Shown: one piece after another, positions 8,068 to 15,014 of the stretch
Numbering within the stretch: position 1 is the stretch's first letter
How the letters are laid out: every line of letters starts with the position of its first letter
IMG/VR virus record: IMGVR_UViG_3300017781_000073
Span: 1 to 30,143 of that record
Length of the DNA stretch: 30,143 nucleotides
Strand: one strand, 5' to 3'
Source: a virus
Program-made: the position numbers and the translations under genes
Notes under the pieces: model-generated
The model's database searches: none
Seen by the model: only the letters and a program-made list of their open reading frames with translations
What the model was told of the DNA's origin: nothing

Positions 8068-8611
8068 CTGAAACATTTGGCAATTCCCACTCTTTTGGCA
8101 ACTTCCAGTCTGTTTGATATATGGTGAAATGCTTTTGCGGATATATTTTCATCAGTACACCTATCTGATGTATCCAATATCTTGGGTCTATAAAATGATG
8201 ATCACTTTTATTATAGTTTTGTGTATCTTTGTATATATTATTCATATACTGATCTTTACTATGTAAATCAAAACCTATCATTTTTATTTTATTGCTTAGA
8301 TTACATGCAAGTAAAACTGCATACGGGCCGCTACCCCATTGAAAGGGTTCGTCTGGTCTTTCTTTGCCTTTGTAAGGAAGTTCCGGCACAGTCATAACTC
8401 CATATGCCTTGAATTCATCTATCCAATTATTGCGTGTGTATATGTTTGATTTATATTTTGCTGTAATTGCTTCTCGCACCATCTTGCGATCTACACATAT
8501 CAAATGCTCAACAAGATAATCACGTAATATTGCATTACATCCTATCTTTGTATCGTTTATTGCATCAACATCAATGTGTTTACGACTTTCACCGTTTCCA
8601 ATTACTAACAT
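8045..8611 (-). CDS. Sialyltransferase/DUF115-like protein
   Basis: The 188-residue protein starts MLVIGNGESRKHIDVDAIN. The GNGxSR opening, the later WGSGPYAVLLAC and the MIGFDLHSKD segment resemble the order of motifs in bacterial GT42 sialyltransferases and in DUF115 proteins (GNGPS..., SGxY..., GxDF). It may therefore bind a nucleotide sugar. The catalytic residues cannot be confirmed by eye. There is no Shine-Dalgarno site. An AATAAATA motif ends 5 bases before the ATG, as in several other genes here. Confidence 0.6.
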   Translation of the reverse strand: MLVIGNGESRKHIDVDAINDTKIGCNAILRDYLVEHLICVDRKMVREAITAKYKSNIYTRNNWIDEFKAYGVMTVPELPYKGKERPDEPFQWGSGPYAVLLACNLSNKIKMIGFDLHSKDQYMNNIYKDTQNYNKSDHHFIDPRYWIHQIGVLMKIYPQKHFTIYQTDWKLPKEWELPNVSVDSINNI

Positions 8612-8615
8612 AAAT

Positions 8616-8942
8616 CTATTTATTAGGTTTAGTGTCGTGTACTTCTCTACTAATTTGTTTGAACTCTTCTCTGACTTCGTGTAAATTTTTACTTGCCCTA
8701 TGTAGTGTATGTACTAAGTGCCTTATAGTATAAATTGTCCAGAACCACCAAGTTACTGCTGTTACAGCAAAAACTCCTAGTGCCGTCCAGAATGCCTGTT
8801 TATAATCAATCACGCCTAAGCATATTAACACTAGAGAAATCCCTAGAAATACTATTGGAACGATTCGTGCGAACCAATCCCAGCGTTCGACTTGCCTTTC
8901 AACTTTTTGTATGTTTGCCTGTTTTTGTTTTTCGTTTGTCAT
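8616..8942 (-). CDS. Small two-span membrane protein
   Basis: The 108-residue protein (start MTNEKQKQANIQ) has hydrophobic spans at about residues 27-45 (IVPIVFLGISLVLICLGVI) and 51-72 (FWTALGVFAVTAVTWWFWTI). A charged amphipathic tail (ASKNLHEVREEFKQISREVH) could form a coiled coil. An in-frame ATG at 8945 is also possible, but AAAGG gives better spacing to 8942. It lies downstream of the tail-fibre gene. Function is unknown. A lysis or envelope role would be speculative. Confidence 0.7.
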   Translation of the reverse strand: MTNEKQKQANIQKVERQVERWDWFARIVPIVFLGISLVLICLGVIDYKQAFWTALGVFAVTAVTWWFWTIYTIRHLVHTLHRASKNLHEVREEFKQISREVHDTKPNK

Positions 8943-8955
8943 CATAACCTTTCAA

Positions 8956-8971
8956 GTGTAAATTTTTACAC
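8956..8971. promoter_or_regulatory. 16-base palindrome between genes
   Basis: GTGTAAA, two bases, TTTACAC form an inverted repeat just downstream of the tail-fibre gene. It could be an operator or a weak hairpin. There is no U-rich tail typical of a terminator. Confidence 0.3.
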
Positions 8972-9010
8972 AATATTTAATGTCTTTACTATTTGAATTA
9001 AATTGGACTA

Positions 9011-10114
9011 TTATGAACTAATTTGTCCGAAGGCTTTCCACAAGCCTGGTGTACCGTCTCTTGTACACACCCAACCTACATACCCTGTTGGAACAGGACT
9101 TGTATTCCATACAATATCGCCTACTGCATAAACACCTGCTGTAGGTGCCGCCGCTCCGTTTTCCATTTTTCGTCCATCAAACTTAATTGGTCCTGAAGCA
9201 CTTAAACTAACGTCTGAATCAATGTTTGCTACACCAACTCCTAGTTTACCATGGATATGTACTCTTGCATTATCACTGCCTTGTGTGCCAACAATAATAT
9301 TTCCATTTGCTTTTACAGTCAATCTTGTTGTATCATCTGTTACTACTTGTAAATCATCGTTTGTCCAAGTACCAATTCTAATACCACTATCGTGTTCGCT
9401 ATCGATAATAAATTCTGCATCTAGGTTTGCAATAGAAAGTGTAGCATTTGGTGTTTGTGTTCCTATGCCTAGTCTATTGCTTTCTGCTTCCCAGAATAAG
9501 TAACCGTCAAAATCAACATTACCTACAACTGACAAGTTATCTAATACACCTAAATTAGTTAGGCTACTGTTAATAATAGTAGAACCTAAATCTGTTTCTG
9601 TAATTACAGGAACAGTACCAATACTAAGATGTTTTGTACGAGCGATATCAATGTTTTCTGATGAAAACATTCTGTGTGGATTTTCGTGATAAACAAACTG
9701 TCTCGATACTTCAGAAGTTCTCCACACTAATCCTTTACCAGCAACACTATCACCTTCAAATTCTAAACTAGTTGAACGTTCATTTCGTATATCTGCTGTA
9801 AGTTCATTTACATGTAAACTTTTTGCAGTAATACTACCTGCTACATCTAAGTCGCCTGTTGTAGAAACATTACCTTGAAGTGTATCAACATCAATAGTGT
9901 CTACTGTAATACCATCATCATCAACCATTAGTATCATACGTGATGCTTGGTCGCTTATTCCACTACTTGTGAAATTAGTAATTAATCCACCATTAATTTT
10001 ATTACCACTTAAACTGCGGTCATTTATAACAGGTGCTGGCGCCTCACGGTCTGCAAGGTTTTGTATTGCTGTACCTAGTCCATCTAGGCTGTTTTGAAGA
10101 TCTTCTGTGCTCAT
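9011..10114 (-). CDS. Tail-fibre-like virion protein
   Basis: The 367-residue protein (start MSTEDLQNSLDGLGTAIQN) has the low-complexity beta-rich composition of marine T4-like phage fibres. It includes NGNIIVGTQGSDNARVHIHG and LGVGVANIDSD, words of the kind seen in trimeric fibre shafts. The C-terminus YVGWVCTRDGTPGLWKAFG resembles the tip ending shared by many phage fibre proteins. It probably forms part of a fibre that meets the host surface. The ATG at 10114 was chosen over an upstream frame start at 10129. It has no ribosome site but has GATAAATA 5 bases before it. Confidence 0.8.
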   Translation of the reverse strand: MSTEDLQNSLDGLGTAIQNLADREAPAPVINDRSLSGNKINGGLITNFTSSGISDQASRMILMVDDDGITVDTIDVDTLQGNVSTTGDLDVAGSITAKSLHVNELTADIRNERSTSLEFEGDSVAGKGLVWRTSEVSRQFVYHENPHRMFSSENIDIARTKHLSIGTVPVITETDLGSTIINSSLTNLGVLDNLSVVGNVDFDGYLFWEAESNRLGIGTQTPNATLSIANLDAEFIIDSEHDSGIRIGTWTNDDLQVVTDDTTRLTVKANGNIIVGTQGSDNARVHIHGKLGVGVANIDSDVSLSASGPIKFDGRKMENGAAAPTAGVYAVGDIVWNTSPVPTGYVGWVCTRDGTPGLWKAFGQISS

Positions 10115-10119
10115 ACAAG

Positions 10120-10127
10120 TATTTATC
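10120..10127 (-). promoter_or_regulatory. Late-type motif GATAAATA 5 bases before the tail-fibre ATG
   Basis: The motif is followed by exactly 5 bases and the ATG. With T4 late-promoter geometry, transcription would begin at the A of the ATG. It overlaps the stop codon of the preceding gene. Confidence 0.5.
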
Positions 10128-11418
10128 AAACAACTTTGAGAAGCACAGTTTCAGGATTACAGCGACCGTTTAATTTAGTATCTGTAGTCTTGATATCATC
10201 TAAGAATGTACGCAATTTTACCTTACCCGAATCTTTGAACTCTTTGATTTGATCTAACGGTTTGCGTAGGGTTTTCTGCATACTTAATTCTTCATTATAT
10301 CCTATAATTGTAGTACCTTTAACACTAAGACCACTGCCTTCTCGCATCATTCCTTTCGGATCAATGTTCTTTGCAATGTATTTTCCTAATTTACGTGTTT
10401 TTGTATTGAATACCCAAAGTTCATTTGCACCAACTATGTCAGTTGGATTAATACTTGCAAGTTTAAACTTGTCATCAGTTACACAATACTTTAATTTAGA
10501 TACTATTTTATCTGCACTATAAACTTTAGGTTTACGTGGTTTACGTGTTGCCTTTGCACTATCAATCACAAAATCTAATGCTATCATAAGTTCATCAATA
10601 GCAGTGGTAAAGTTTTTTATATCTGCTTTTTTAAGATGTGCATATCCTTCTTTAAGTTGAGCCCACATATCTTGTTCATGTTCGCTCATCTTCTTTAACT
10701 GTCCGGCAGTAGGAAAGCGTTCTAATGCTTTAAAATCATCTAGTTCATGTTCGTAAAAAGTTTTTAGTTTTCTAGCATGTGCCTGTGTTACATTCATTTC
10801 ACGGAAGTGTGTCTTAAAATCAAACCCTTTAGGATCAAAGTTTTTCTTATCACTAATAAATCCATCAAGCCATTCTTCTAGTTTTTCGCTTTGCTTATAT
10901 GCTTGATCTCTAATACGTTCTTGGATAGTAGGAACGTATACATCTTTCTTTTCTTCTGCTATTTCTGCTTTTTCTTCTACAATTACTTTGCCTGCGACTA
11001 TACAATCTTCAATACGTTTTCTAAGGAATGCATCTGCTGGTTGTGTTGTACCCATTGTTCCAGGTAAACTTTGCCAGTATTCATCTTCTTTAGGATTGTA
11101 AAGCGGCATTCCGCAAAGCAACATCTTTGCAGTAATTGCGGCTGTAACACTTAATGTAAAGCCAGGTGCGGCTTTTGCTTGTTTAATTTGTTCTTTAGTA
11201 TAACCATTTTGTCCCATCCAAGTCCAAGTATATTGGTATAGGTCTGCTGGTTTAAAATTTTGATAATAAAATTCTCTAGTTGCTGATGCAAAACGATGAT
11301 ATCTTTGACCATCCCATTCTTCCCAACCATCCCAACTGGGATCAGCAAGTTTGCCGCCTCGCTTAATGCGTGGAGCCGCTCGGACCGTCTTCTTTTTAGT
11401 TCTTTTCGGTAAAGCCAT
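10126..11418 (-). CDS. Phage protein of unknown function, 430 residues
   Basis: The protein starts MALPKRTKKKTVRAAPRIKR, a very basic tail that could bind nucleic acid. Residues around 130-300 are rich in Glu, Lys and Ala and look helical (EKAEIAEEKKDVYVPTIQER, FYEHELDDFKALERFP). The C-terminal third has 'LASINPTDIVGANELWVFNT', which I associate with conserved proteins of T4-like marine phages. No enzyme motif is seen. A host-type promoter lies 27 bases upstream and AGGAG precedes the ATG. A second ATG at 11423 opens a different frame and was rejected. Confidence 0.75.
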   Translation of the reverse strand: MALPKRTKKKTVRAAPRIKRGGKLADPSWDGWEEWDGQRYHRFASATREFYYQNFKPADLYQYTWTWMGQNGYTKEQIKQAKAAPGFTLSVTAAITAKMLLCGMPLYNPKEDEYWQSLPGTMGTTQPADAFLRKRIEDCIVAGKVIVEEKAEIAEEKKDVYVPTIQERIRDQAYKQSEKLEEWLDGFISDKKNFDPKGFDFKTHFREMNVTQAHARKLKTFYEHELDDFKALERFPTAGQLKKMSEHEQDMWAQLKEGYAHLKKADIKNFTTAIDELMIALDFVIDSAKATRKPRKPKVYSADKIVSKLKYCVTDDKFKLASINPTDIVGANELWVFNTKTRKLGKYIAKNIDPKGMMREGSGLSVKGTTIIGYNEELSMQKTLRKPLDQIKEFKDSGKVKLRTFLDDIKTTDTKLNGRCNPETVLLKVV

Positions 11419-11444
11419 CTCATAAATCTCCTACTGTTTTACTT

Positions 11445-11473
11445 AATATATAGCAAAGGTTGTAATTTGTCAA
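11445..11473 (-). promoter_or_regulatory. Host-type promoter
   Basis: TTGACA (11473-11468), 17 bases, TATATT (11450-11445) precede the 430-residue gene. Confidence 0.7.
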
Positions 11474-11483
11474 GTATTAATGA

Positions 11484-12143
11484 TTAATTATACTTCTTTT
11501 TCTTGTGGAATAAATCTTTATAACGCAATTCTTCAGTCATTGCAGGGGTGTAAGTTTCTGTAAACTCCATTGACATTTTCCAGTCGTCTCTTTTAAAAGG
11601 TATCACTTGTATCAAAGGATCGCCTGCTTTTATGATATGGTCTTTAACAATCCATCCTGGAAATTCTACAGGTAAGTCAAACGTATCTGTATCAACAATG
11701 CCTGATAATAATCTTAGGTTAGGATTAAATTCATATATAGGTTGTATAAACAAACAACTATAACCGGGCGGTGTTCTTACTAACCAAGGATTCTTAAGTT
11801 TTATCCAATGTTGTTTATCTGGATTTTTTACAGGACACATTTCAAATCTATGTGCTTCAGGTGCATATGTATTATTTTTAACCTTAAGTTTATTTTCAAC
11901 AAAGTTGCCTGCACCTTTTTGTTGAATTACATCAATGTCTGTTGGATTTTGTATAATGTATCCACTAGTCAACATATCTGTTGCTGGCATACATTTTTTG
12001 ATAGTTGGTAATGTAGAGCCTAATGGATAAACAAACTTCTCTGCAGGTAAGTCTTTAAACCATTTAGGCAATGACTTCTTGGCTGGAAGAACAGGATAGT
12101 TATCTATAACATCCTGATCCATTGATATGAACTTTATGTTCAT
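11484..12143 (-). CDS. Conserved-type phage protein, unknown function
   Basis: The 219-residue protein starts MNIKFISMDQDVIDNYPVLP and continues AKKSLPKWFKDLPAEKF. Later words include RTPPGYSCLFIQPIY, LPVEFPGWIVKD and AGDPLIQVIPFKRDDW, which suggest a beta-rich fold with a cupin-like end. It may belong to DUF6065, but that is from memory and uncertain. The ATG overlaps the ligase stop (ATGA), so it is translated together with DNA ligase. No catalytic motif was identified. Confidence 0.7.
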   Translation of the reverse strand: MNIKFISMDQDVIDNYPVLPAKKSLPKWFKDLPAEKFVYPLGSTLPTIKKCMPATDMLTSGYIIQNPTDIDVIQQKGAGNFVENKLKVKNNTYAPEAHRFEMCPVKNPDKQHWIKLKNPWLVRTPPGYSCLFIQPIYEFNPNLRLLSGIVDTDTFDLPVEFPGWIVKDHIIKAGDPLIQVIPFKRDDWKMSMEFTETYTPAMTEELRYKDLFHKKKKYN

Positions 12144-13471
12144 ATCTTTTCGCCAGCATCAAATCCGCGAAATGTTTTGAATCTTGGAAAACGCAAACTG
12201 TATGTATCACTGTCTTGTGATTTAGTTCTTGCGTCTGCTCTTATTTCAATTAACTGACCAACGAGATCAGCACGTTTAGTCCAGAACTCATCACGTTGAG
12301 AGTCAGTGAAACCGCTCCCACAGTTAAGGCGATAATTGTATCCATCGTCTTCTCCTTCTACTATTACGGCACCTAGTCTTCCCGCATTACGTCCAGTGCC
12401 TTCCTCGACGTCAACGACTTTTAATGTAATTTCAATAAAAGGTTTTGCTTTAAGCCAAGCATGTGTACGTTTACATTCATATGGTGCATCAATGTCTTTG
12501 ATCATTACACCTTCGTAACCACCGTCTACAGCCGCTTTATTCAGCCCTACAAAGCGTTCTTGTCCTTCAGTAGTACTTAGGTCTACCTCTTCCCAATCTA
12601 ACGCTTGTACGTGCTTTAAAATGCTTGCATGTTGCTCTACCCAAGCCTTTGTTGCCGCACTTCTAAATGACTGTGGTTTGTCCCACTTACCTAGTTTGAA
12701 ATCAGATAGTGGACAAATATCAAACAAGTGTAGTACTGCGTCTGTTGATTGCTTACCATCTTTACGATGTACTTGCTTCATAAGGTCTTGAAAGTTAGCA
12801 CTCATTACTTCTCCATCTAACACTAGGTCATATGGTGCTTGGTTGTCTTTTAGTACCTCTTCGATCTCCGTAATAATATGTCCGAAGTTATGAAACTGTT
12901 TACCATTACGTGAAAACATTTCTACTTTTTTGCCACGTATAATTGTTAGTACTCTTACTCCGTCTAATTTAATTTCAATTTGCTTTTTGCCTACCATCTT
13001 CTTTTCATGGTTAGCACTGTCATGTGCAAGTGAACAATTAAAAACAGGTATGCTATATTTGCCGTTGAACTTTTTAGAAACTTTGTTTACAGTCTTTTCA
13101 CTACAACCACAACGTAAATCTTTAATTAAGATACGTCTATAAAAACCATTCCATTGCTCTGCGGTAGCAGTATTCATAACAAGTTCAATTGCATCACGTG
13201 CCGCATGTCCTGTAAGTTCTCTTGCAATTAATTTGTCTGCAAGTTCTTTAAATACTGGCCAAGCACATCCTTGTGCTGACAATACTTCATTCTCTGCTTT
13301 CTCTGGGACTTGTTTTACACCAAATGTTACAAGTGGGTCGAGTGCCATTCGCACTCCTTCAAAAAATTCGTCTAGCCCTTCTTCCATAGCACCGTACAGG
13401 ATTTCTTCTTTGTCTAATCGACTGTTGTGTGCTTCTAATTGCTTAATTACTTCTTGTGGTTGTGTTCTCAT
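12140..13471 (-). CDS. ATP-dependent DNA ligase
   Basis: The 443-residue protein has the nucleotidyltransferase motifs in order: IEIKLDGVRV with the adenylated Lys at about 168, FSRNGKQF, VLDGEVM, EGVMIKD and WLKAKPF. An OB-fold region follows with YNLNCGSGFTD-like spacing, as in T4-like phage ligases. It seals nicks in replication and repair. Length is close to that of T4 ligase. GAGG lies 7 bases before the ATG, and the same leader AGAGGCAAACATGAG recurs before the gene at 22946, suggesting a shared design. A host-type promoter lies 30 bases upstream. Confidence 0.93.
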   Translation of the reverse strand: MRTQPQEVIKQLEAHNSRLDKEEILYGAMEEGLDEFFEGVRMALDPLVTFGVKQVPEKAENEVLSAQGCAWPVFKELADKLIARELTGHAARDAIELVMNTATAEQWNGFYRRILIKDLRCGCSEKTVNKVSKKFNGKYSIPVFNCSLAHDSANHEKKMVGKKQIEIKLDGVRVLTIIRGKKVEMFSRNGKQFHNFGHIITEIEEVLKDNQAPYDLVLDGEVMSANFQDLMKQVHRKDGKQSTDAVLHLFDICPLSDFKLGKWDKPQSFRSAATKAWVEQHASILKHVQALDWEEVDLSTTEGQERFVGLNKAAVDGGYEGVMIKDIDAPYECKRTHAWLKAKPFIEITLKVVDVEEGTGRNAGRLGAVIVEGEDDGYNYRLNCGSGFTDSQRDEFWTKRADLVGQLIEIRADARTKSQDSDTYSLRFPRFKTFRGFDAGEKI

Positions 13472-13500
13472 GTTTGCCTCTATTGCCTAATTATATATAC

Positions 13501-13528
13501 ATTATAGCATAATTATTTACTTTGTCAA
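13501..13528 (-). promoter_or_regulatory. Host-type promoter for DNA ligase
   Basis: TTGACA (13528-13523), 16 bases, TATAAT (13506-13501). It sits just downstream of the tRNA-Arg gene. Confidence 0.8.
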
Positions 13529-13534
13529 GCATTT

Positions 13535-13611
13535 TGGTGGACCCGAAGAGATTCGAACTCCTGACCTCCGGTTCCGCAAACCGGCGTTCTATCCTGCTGA
13601 ACTACGGGTCC
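13535..13611 (-). tRNA. tRNA-Arg, anticodon GCG
   Basis: The full cloverleaf can be drawn: acceptor GGACCCG/CGGGTCC, D-loop with A20 in GGATAGA (an Arg identity base), anticodon stem CCGGT/ACCGG with loop TTGCGGA, T-loop TTCGAAT, and an encoded 3' ACCA. The anticodon reads CGC and CGU. Most bacteria decode this box with ACG, converted to ICG, so GCG is uncommon. The base after the anticodon is G rather than the usual A. It is preceded by its own promoter at 13711-13739 and by a structured leader. Confidence 0.93.
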
Positions 13612-13616
13612 ATGTA

Positions 13617-13703
13617 TAATAAGGGCCGACACTTGGTACGCAACTGTTCGGTGTCTGGTTTAATGCAACGTTGCCTAGGACTAACCATTCACAACCCTTA
13701 TTA
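13617..13703 (-). ncRNA. Possible three-way-junction RNA upstream of tRNA-Arg
   Basis: A perfect 9-base closing helix pairs 13703-13695 with 13625-13617 and extends one more pair. Inside it, two adjacent helices can form: TGGTT/AACCA-type at 83-87 with 56-60, and GACAC/GTGTC-type at 51-55 with 28-32 (last digits of 136xx). The loops contain complementary GCAAC and GTTGC, so a loop-loop contact is possible. The promoter at 13711-13739 would start transcription at 13704-13705, exactly at the closing helix. No known riboswitch or ribozyme core was recognised. A 28-codon ORF in the same stretch is the alternative. Confidence 0.45.
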
Positions 13704-13710
13704 TCTTTAC

Positions 13711-13739
13711 AGTATATAATAGTTTATGAACTTTGTCAA
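13711..13739 (-). promoter_or_regulatory. Host-type promoter inside the tRNA cluster
   Basis: TTGACA (13739-13734), 17 bases, TATACT (13716-13711). It drives the structured RNA and tRNA-Arg. Confidence 0.8.
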
Positions 13740-13745
13740 GTGTTT

Positions 13746-13819
13746 TGGACACGTAGGCCGGAATCGAACCGGCATAAACGGAGTTGCAGTCCGTCGCATA
13801 GCCATTCTGCCACTACGTG
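13746..13819 (-). tRNA. tRNA-Cys, anticodon GCA
   Basis: Acceptor CACGTAG/CTACGTG, anticodon stem ACGGA/TCCGT with loop CTGCAAC, T-arm CCGG-TTCGATT-CCGG. The discriminator is U73, the Cys identity base, followed by encoded CCA. Two bases separate it from tRNA-Pro. Confidence 0.95.
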
Positions 13820-13821
13820 AT

Positions 13822-13899
13822 TGGTCGGGGATGCAAGATTCGAACTTGCGATCTTCTGCTCCCAAAGCAGACGGATTAACCAGACTTTCCTAATCCCCG
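13822..13899 (-). tRNA. tRNA-Pro, anticodon TGG
   Basis: Acceptor CGGGGAT/ATCCCCG, anticodon stem TCTGC/GCAGA with loop TTTGGGA, T-loop TTCGAAT, discriminator A and encoded CCA. C1-G72 and A73 are typical of tRNA-Pro. Confidence 0.95.
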
Positions 13900-13901
13900 T
13901 T

Positions 13902-13976
13902 TGGTGCGCCCGGAAGGATTCGAACCTCCAACTTAACCGTTATGAGCGGTTGGTTCTACCATTGAACTACAAGCGC
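13902..13976 (-). tRNA. tRNA with anticodon CAT (Met elongator or Ile2)
   Basis: Acceptor GCGCTTG/CGGGCGC with two G-U pairs, D-arm GTTC/GAAC, anticodon stem AACCG/CGGTT with loop CTCATAA, A73 and encoded CCA. It lacks the three G-C pairs of an initiator. Elongator Met and lysidine-modified Ile2 cannot be told apart by eye. Confidence 0.92.
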
Positions 13977-13982
13977 CAAATT

Positions 13983-14056
13983 TGGCACAGGTGAAGGGAA
14001 TCGAACCCCTATCTTCAGTTTTGGAGACTGACGTGTTACCATTACACCACACCCAT
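13983..14056 (-). tRNA. tRNA-Trp, anticodon CCA
   Basis: Anticodon stem TCAGT/ACTGA with loop CTCCAAA, T-arm AGGGG-TTCGATT-CCCTT, discriminator G73 as expected for Trp, encoded CCA. The acceptor pairs ATGGGTG with CACCTGT through two G-U pairs. It starts directly after the U-run of the terminator at 14057-14093. Confidence 0.92.
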
Positions 14057-14093
14057 AAAAAAAGCCCCTAATAAAATTAATTACTAGGGGCTT
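14057..14093 (-). terminator. Rho-independent terminator
   Basis: A 9-pair stem (AAGCCCCTA with TAGGGGCTT, minus strand) with an A/T-rich loop is followed by seven U in the minus-strand RNA. It closes the microgene transcript and stands just before the tRNA block, which would then depend on readthrough. Confidence 0.88.
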
Positions 14094-14111
14094 GTCTAAA
14101 ATAACTTTTGG

Positions 14112-14186
14112 TTATAAAGTCATGTCAAAACATACCCCGGGACCTGGAGGCCAACATATTATACATATTGTATTAGTCTTGATCAT
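14112..14186 (-). CDS. 24-residue Cys-containing microprotein
   Basis: This short ORF reads MIKTNTICIICWPPGPGVCF then DMTL. AAAGGA lies 8 bases before the ATG. It has its own consensus promoter (14212-14240) about 20 bases upstream of the site and a strong terminator 20 bases after the stop, so it is a complete one-gene unit of about 150 bases. The C-x2-C pair, the WPPGPG turn and a third Cys could hold a metal or a redox link. No family is recognised. The alternative is a small non-coding RNA with a chance ORF. Confidence 0.55.
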   Translation of the reverse strand: MIKTNTICIICWPPGPGVCFDMTL

Positions 14187-14211
14187 GTTAAAATTCCTTT
14201 ATTGTCTTTAC

Positions 14212-14240
14212 AGTATACTACAGTTATTTAGCAGTGTCAA
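14212..14240 (-). promoter_or_regulatory. Host-type promoter for the microgene
   Basis: TTGACA (14240-14235), 17 bases, TATACT (14217-14212). The start site is expected near 14205. Confidence 0.85.
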
Positions 14241-14244
14241 CCTT

Positions 14245-14940
14245 TTATTTAATTCTTTTGAGTGAAACATTTTTATATGTTTGTGTAATATCACAATTAC
14301 TGTTCATACGATACACACCAAACTTAATAAATAATTTTGTAAAGCCTTTGGCATCTACTTTCTCACCACCAAGAAATTTACCATCTATCCAATAGTCAGT
14401 TTTTATATAATCTTCTTCAACCCACTCTGTCTGCATACGAACATGAAATGGTTGTACAGGAACTTCAGTATCTCCTGGACCTACGTGCCAAGATGAACGC
14501 CCGTTACTAAATGGACCGTATGCTCCTCTAAATTTGTTAGCATAATTTACTGCAAGAAAACTAGGAGGACCATCTGGCTTAGTAGCAGTATTGTGTCCGC
14601 CATGAACTTGTACTATTGTACTTCTTAAAGCAGGTTTACAAGCACGGTCAATATTTACAGTTGCACTCCATTCCCATTTACCGAATTCATTTTGATTTGC
14701 TTTCCAAGAGGGTTTAGACCAAACTTCTTGCCGTTCTGCAAAATCCCACTTTCCTGAAAAATGCTTTTTACTGTCATCTTCACATCCACCTATTTCACCT
14801 TTACGTACTGTAAAAGTATAATTTGGTTTGAAAAACTCTTTAGACCAATTACTACTACCACAACTAGATACCCATTGTTGTGCTTGTACTGAAGTTGCAG
14901 TTAATGTTGCAAATGCTAATCCAAGTAATATTTTCTTCAT
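14245..14940 (-). CDS. Secreted polysaccharide-lyase-like protein
   Basis: The 231-residue protein has a clear signal peptide (MKKILLGLAFATLTATSVQA, cut near residue 20). The mature part looks like a concanavalin-type jelly roll: KWEWSATVNIDRACK, TIVQVHGGHNT, GPPSFLAVNY, TDYWIDGKFLGGE and FIKFGVYRMN. The QVHG and KFGVYR words resemble the polysaccharide-lyase family PF14099 and alginate-lyase-like folds. It may cut or bind a host polysaccharide, but the catalytic residues are not proven. AAGGA precedes the ATG and a host-type promoter lies upstream. A phage protein with an export signal and no lysis features is unusual. Confidence 0.6.
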   Translation of the reverse strand: MKKILLGLAFATLTATSVQAQQWVSSCGSSNWSKEFFKPNYTFTVRKGEIGGCEDDSKKHFSGKWDFAERQEVWSKPSWKANQNEFGKWEWSATVNIDRACKPALRSTIVQVHGGHNTATKPDGPPSFLAVNYANKFRGAYGPFSNGRSSWHVGPGDTEVPVQPFHVRMQTEWVEEDYIKTDYWIDGKFLGGEKVDAKGFTKLFIKFGVYRMNSNCDITQTYKNVSLKRIK

Positions 14941-14968
14941 AATAGTTCCTTTTCCAGTTTATCATACT

Positions 14969-14997
14969 ATTATAAAGGATTTTTTACGATAAGTCAA
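14969..14997 (-). promoter_or_regulatory. Host-type promoter for the lyase-like gene
   Basis: TTGACT (14997-14992), 17 bases, TATAAT (14974-14969). Confidence 0.8.
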
Positions 14998-15014
14998 TAG
15001 ACTATTTTACCAAA

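Noticed and set aside
11151-11423. 90-codon minus-strand ORF starting at 11423
   Set aside because: It lies in another frame of the 430-residue gene and its sequence is a frame-shifted shadow, despite a nearby AGGAG.
13602-13688. 28-codon ORF running into tRNA-Arg
   Set aside because: It ends inside a tRNA and overlaps a strong RNA closing helix. Kept only as the alternative to the structured RNA.
13617-13703. Hammerhead ribozyme or known riboswitch
   Set aside because: No CUGAUGA/GAAA core and no recognised purine, TPP, SAM or preQ1 consensus was found on either strand.
13617-13703. A sixth clustered tRNA
   Set aside because: No T-loop TTCRANY word and no usable anticodon arm were found.
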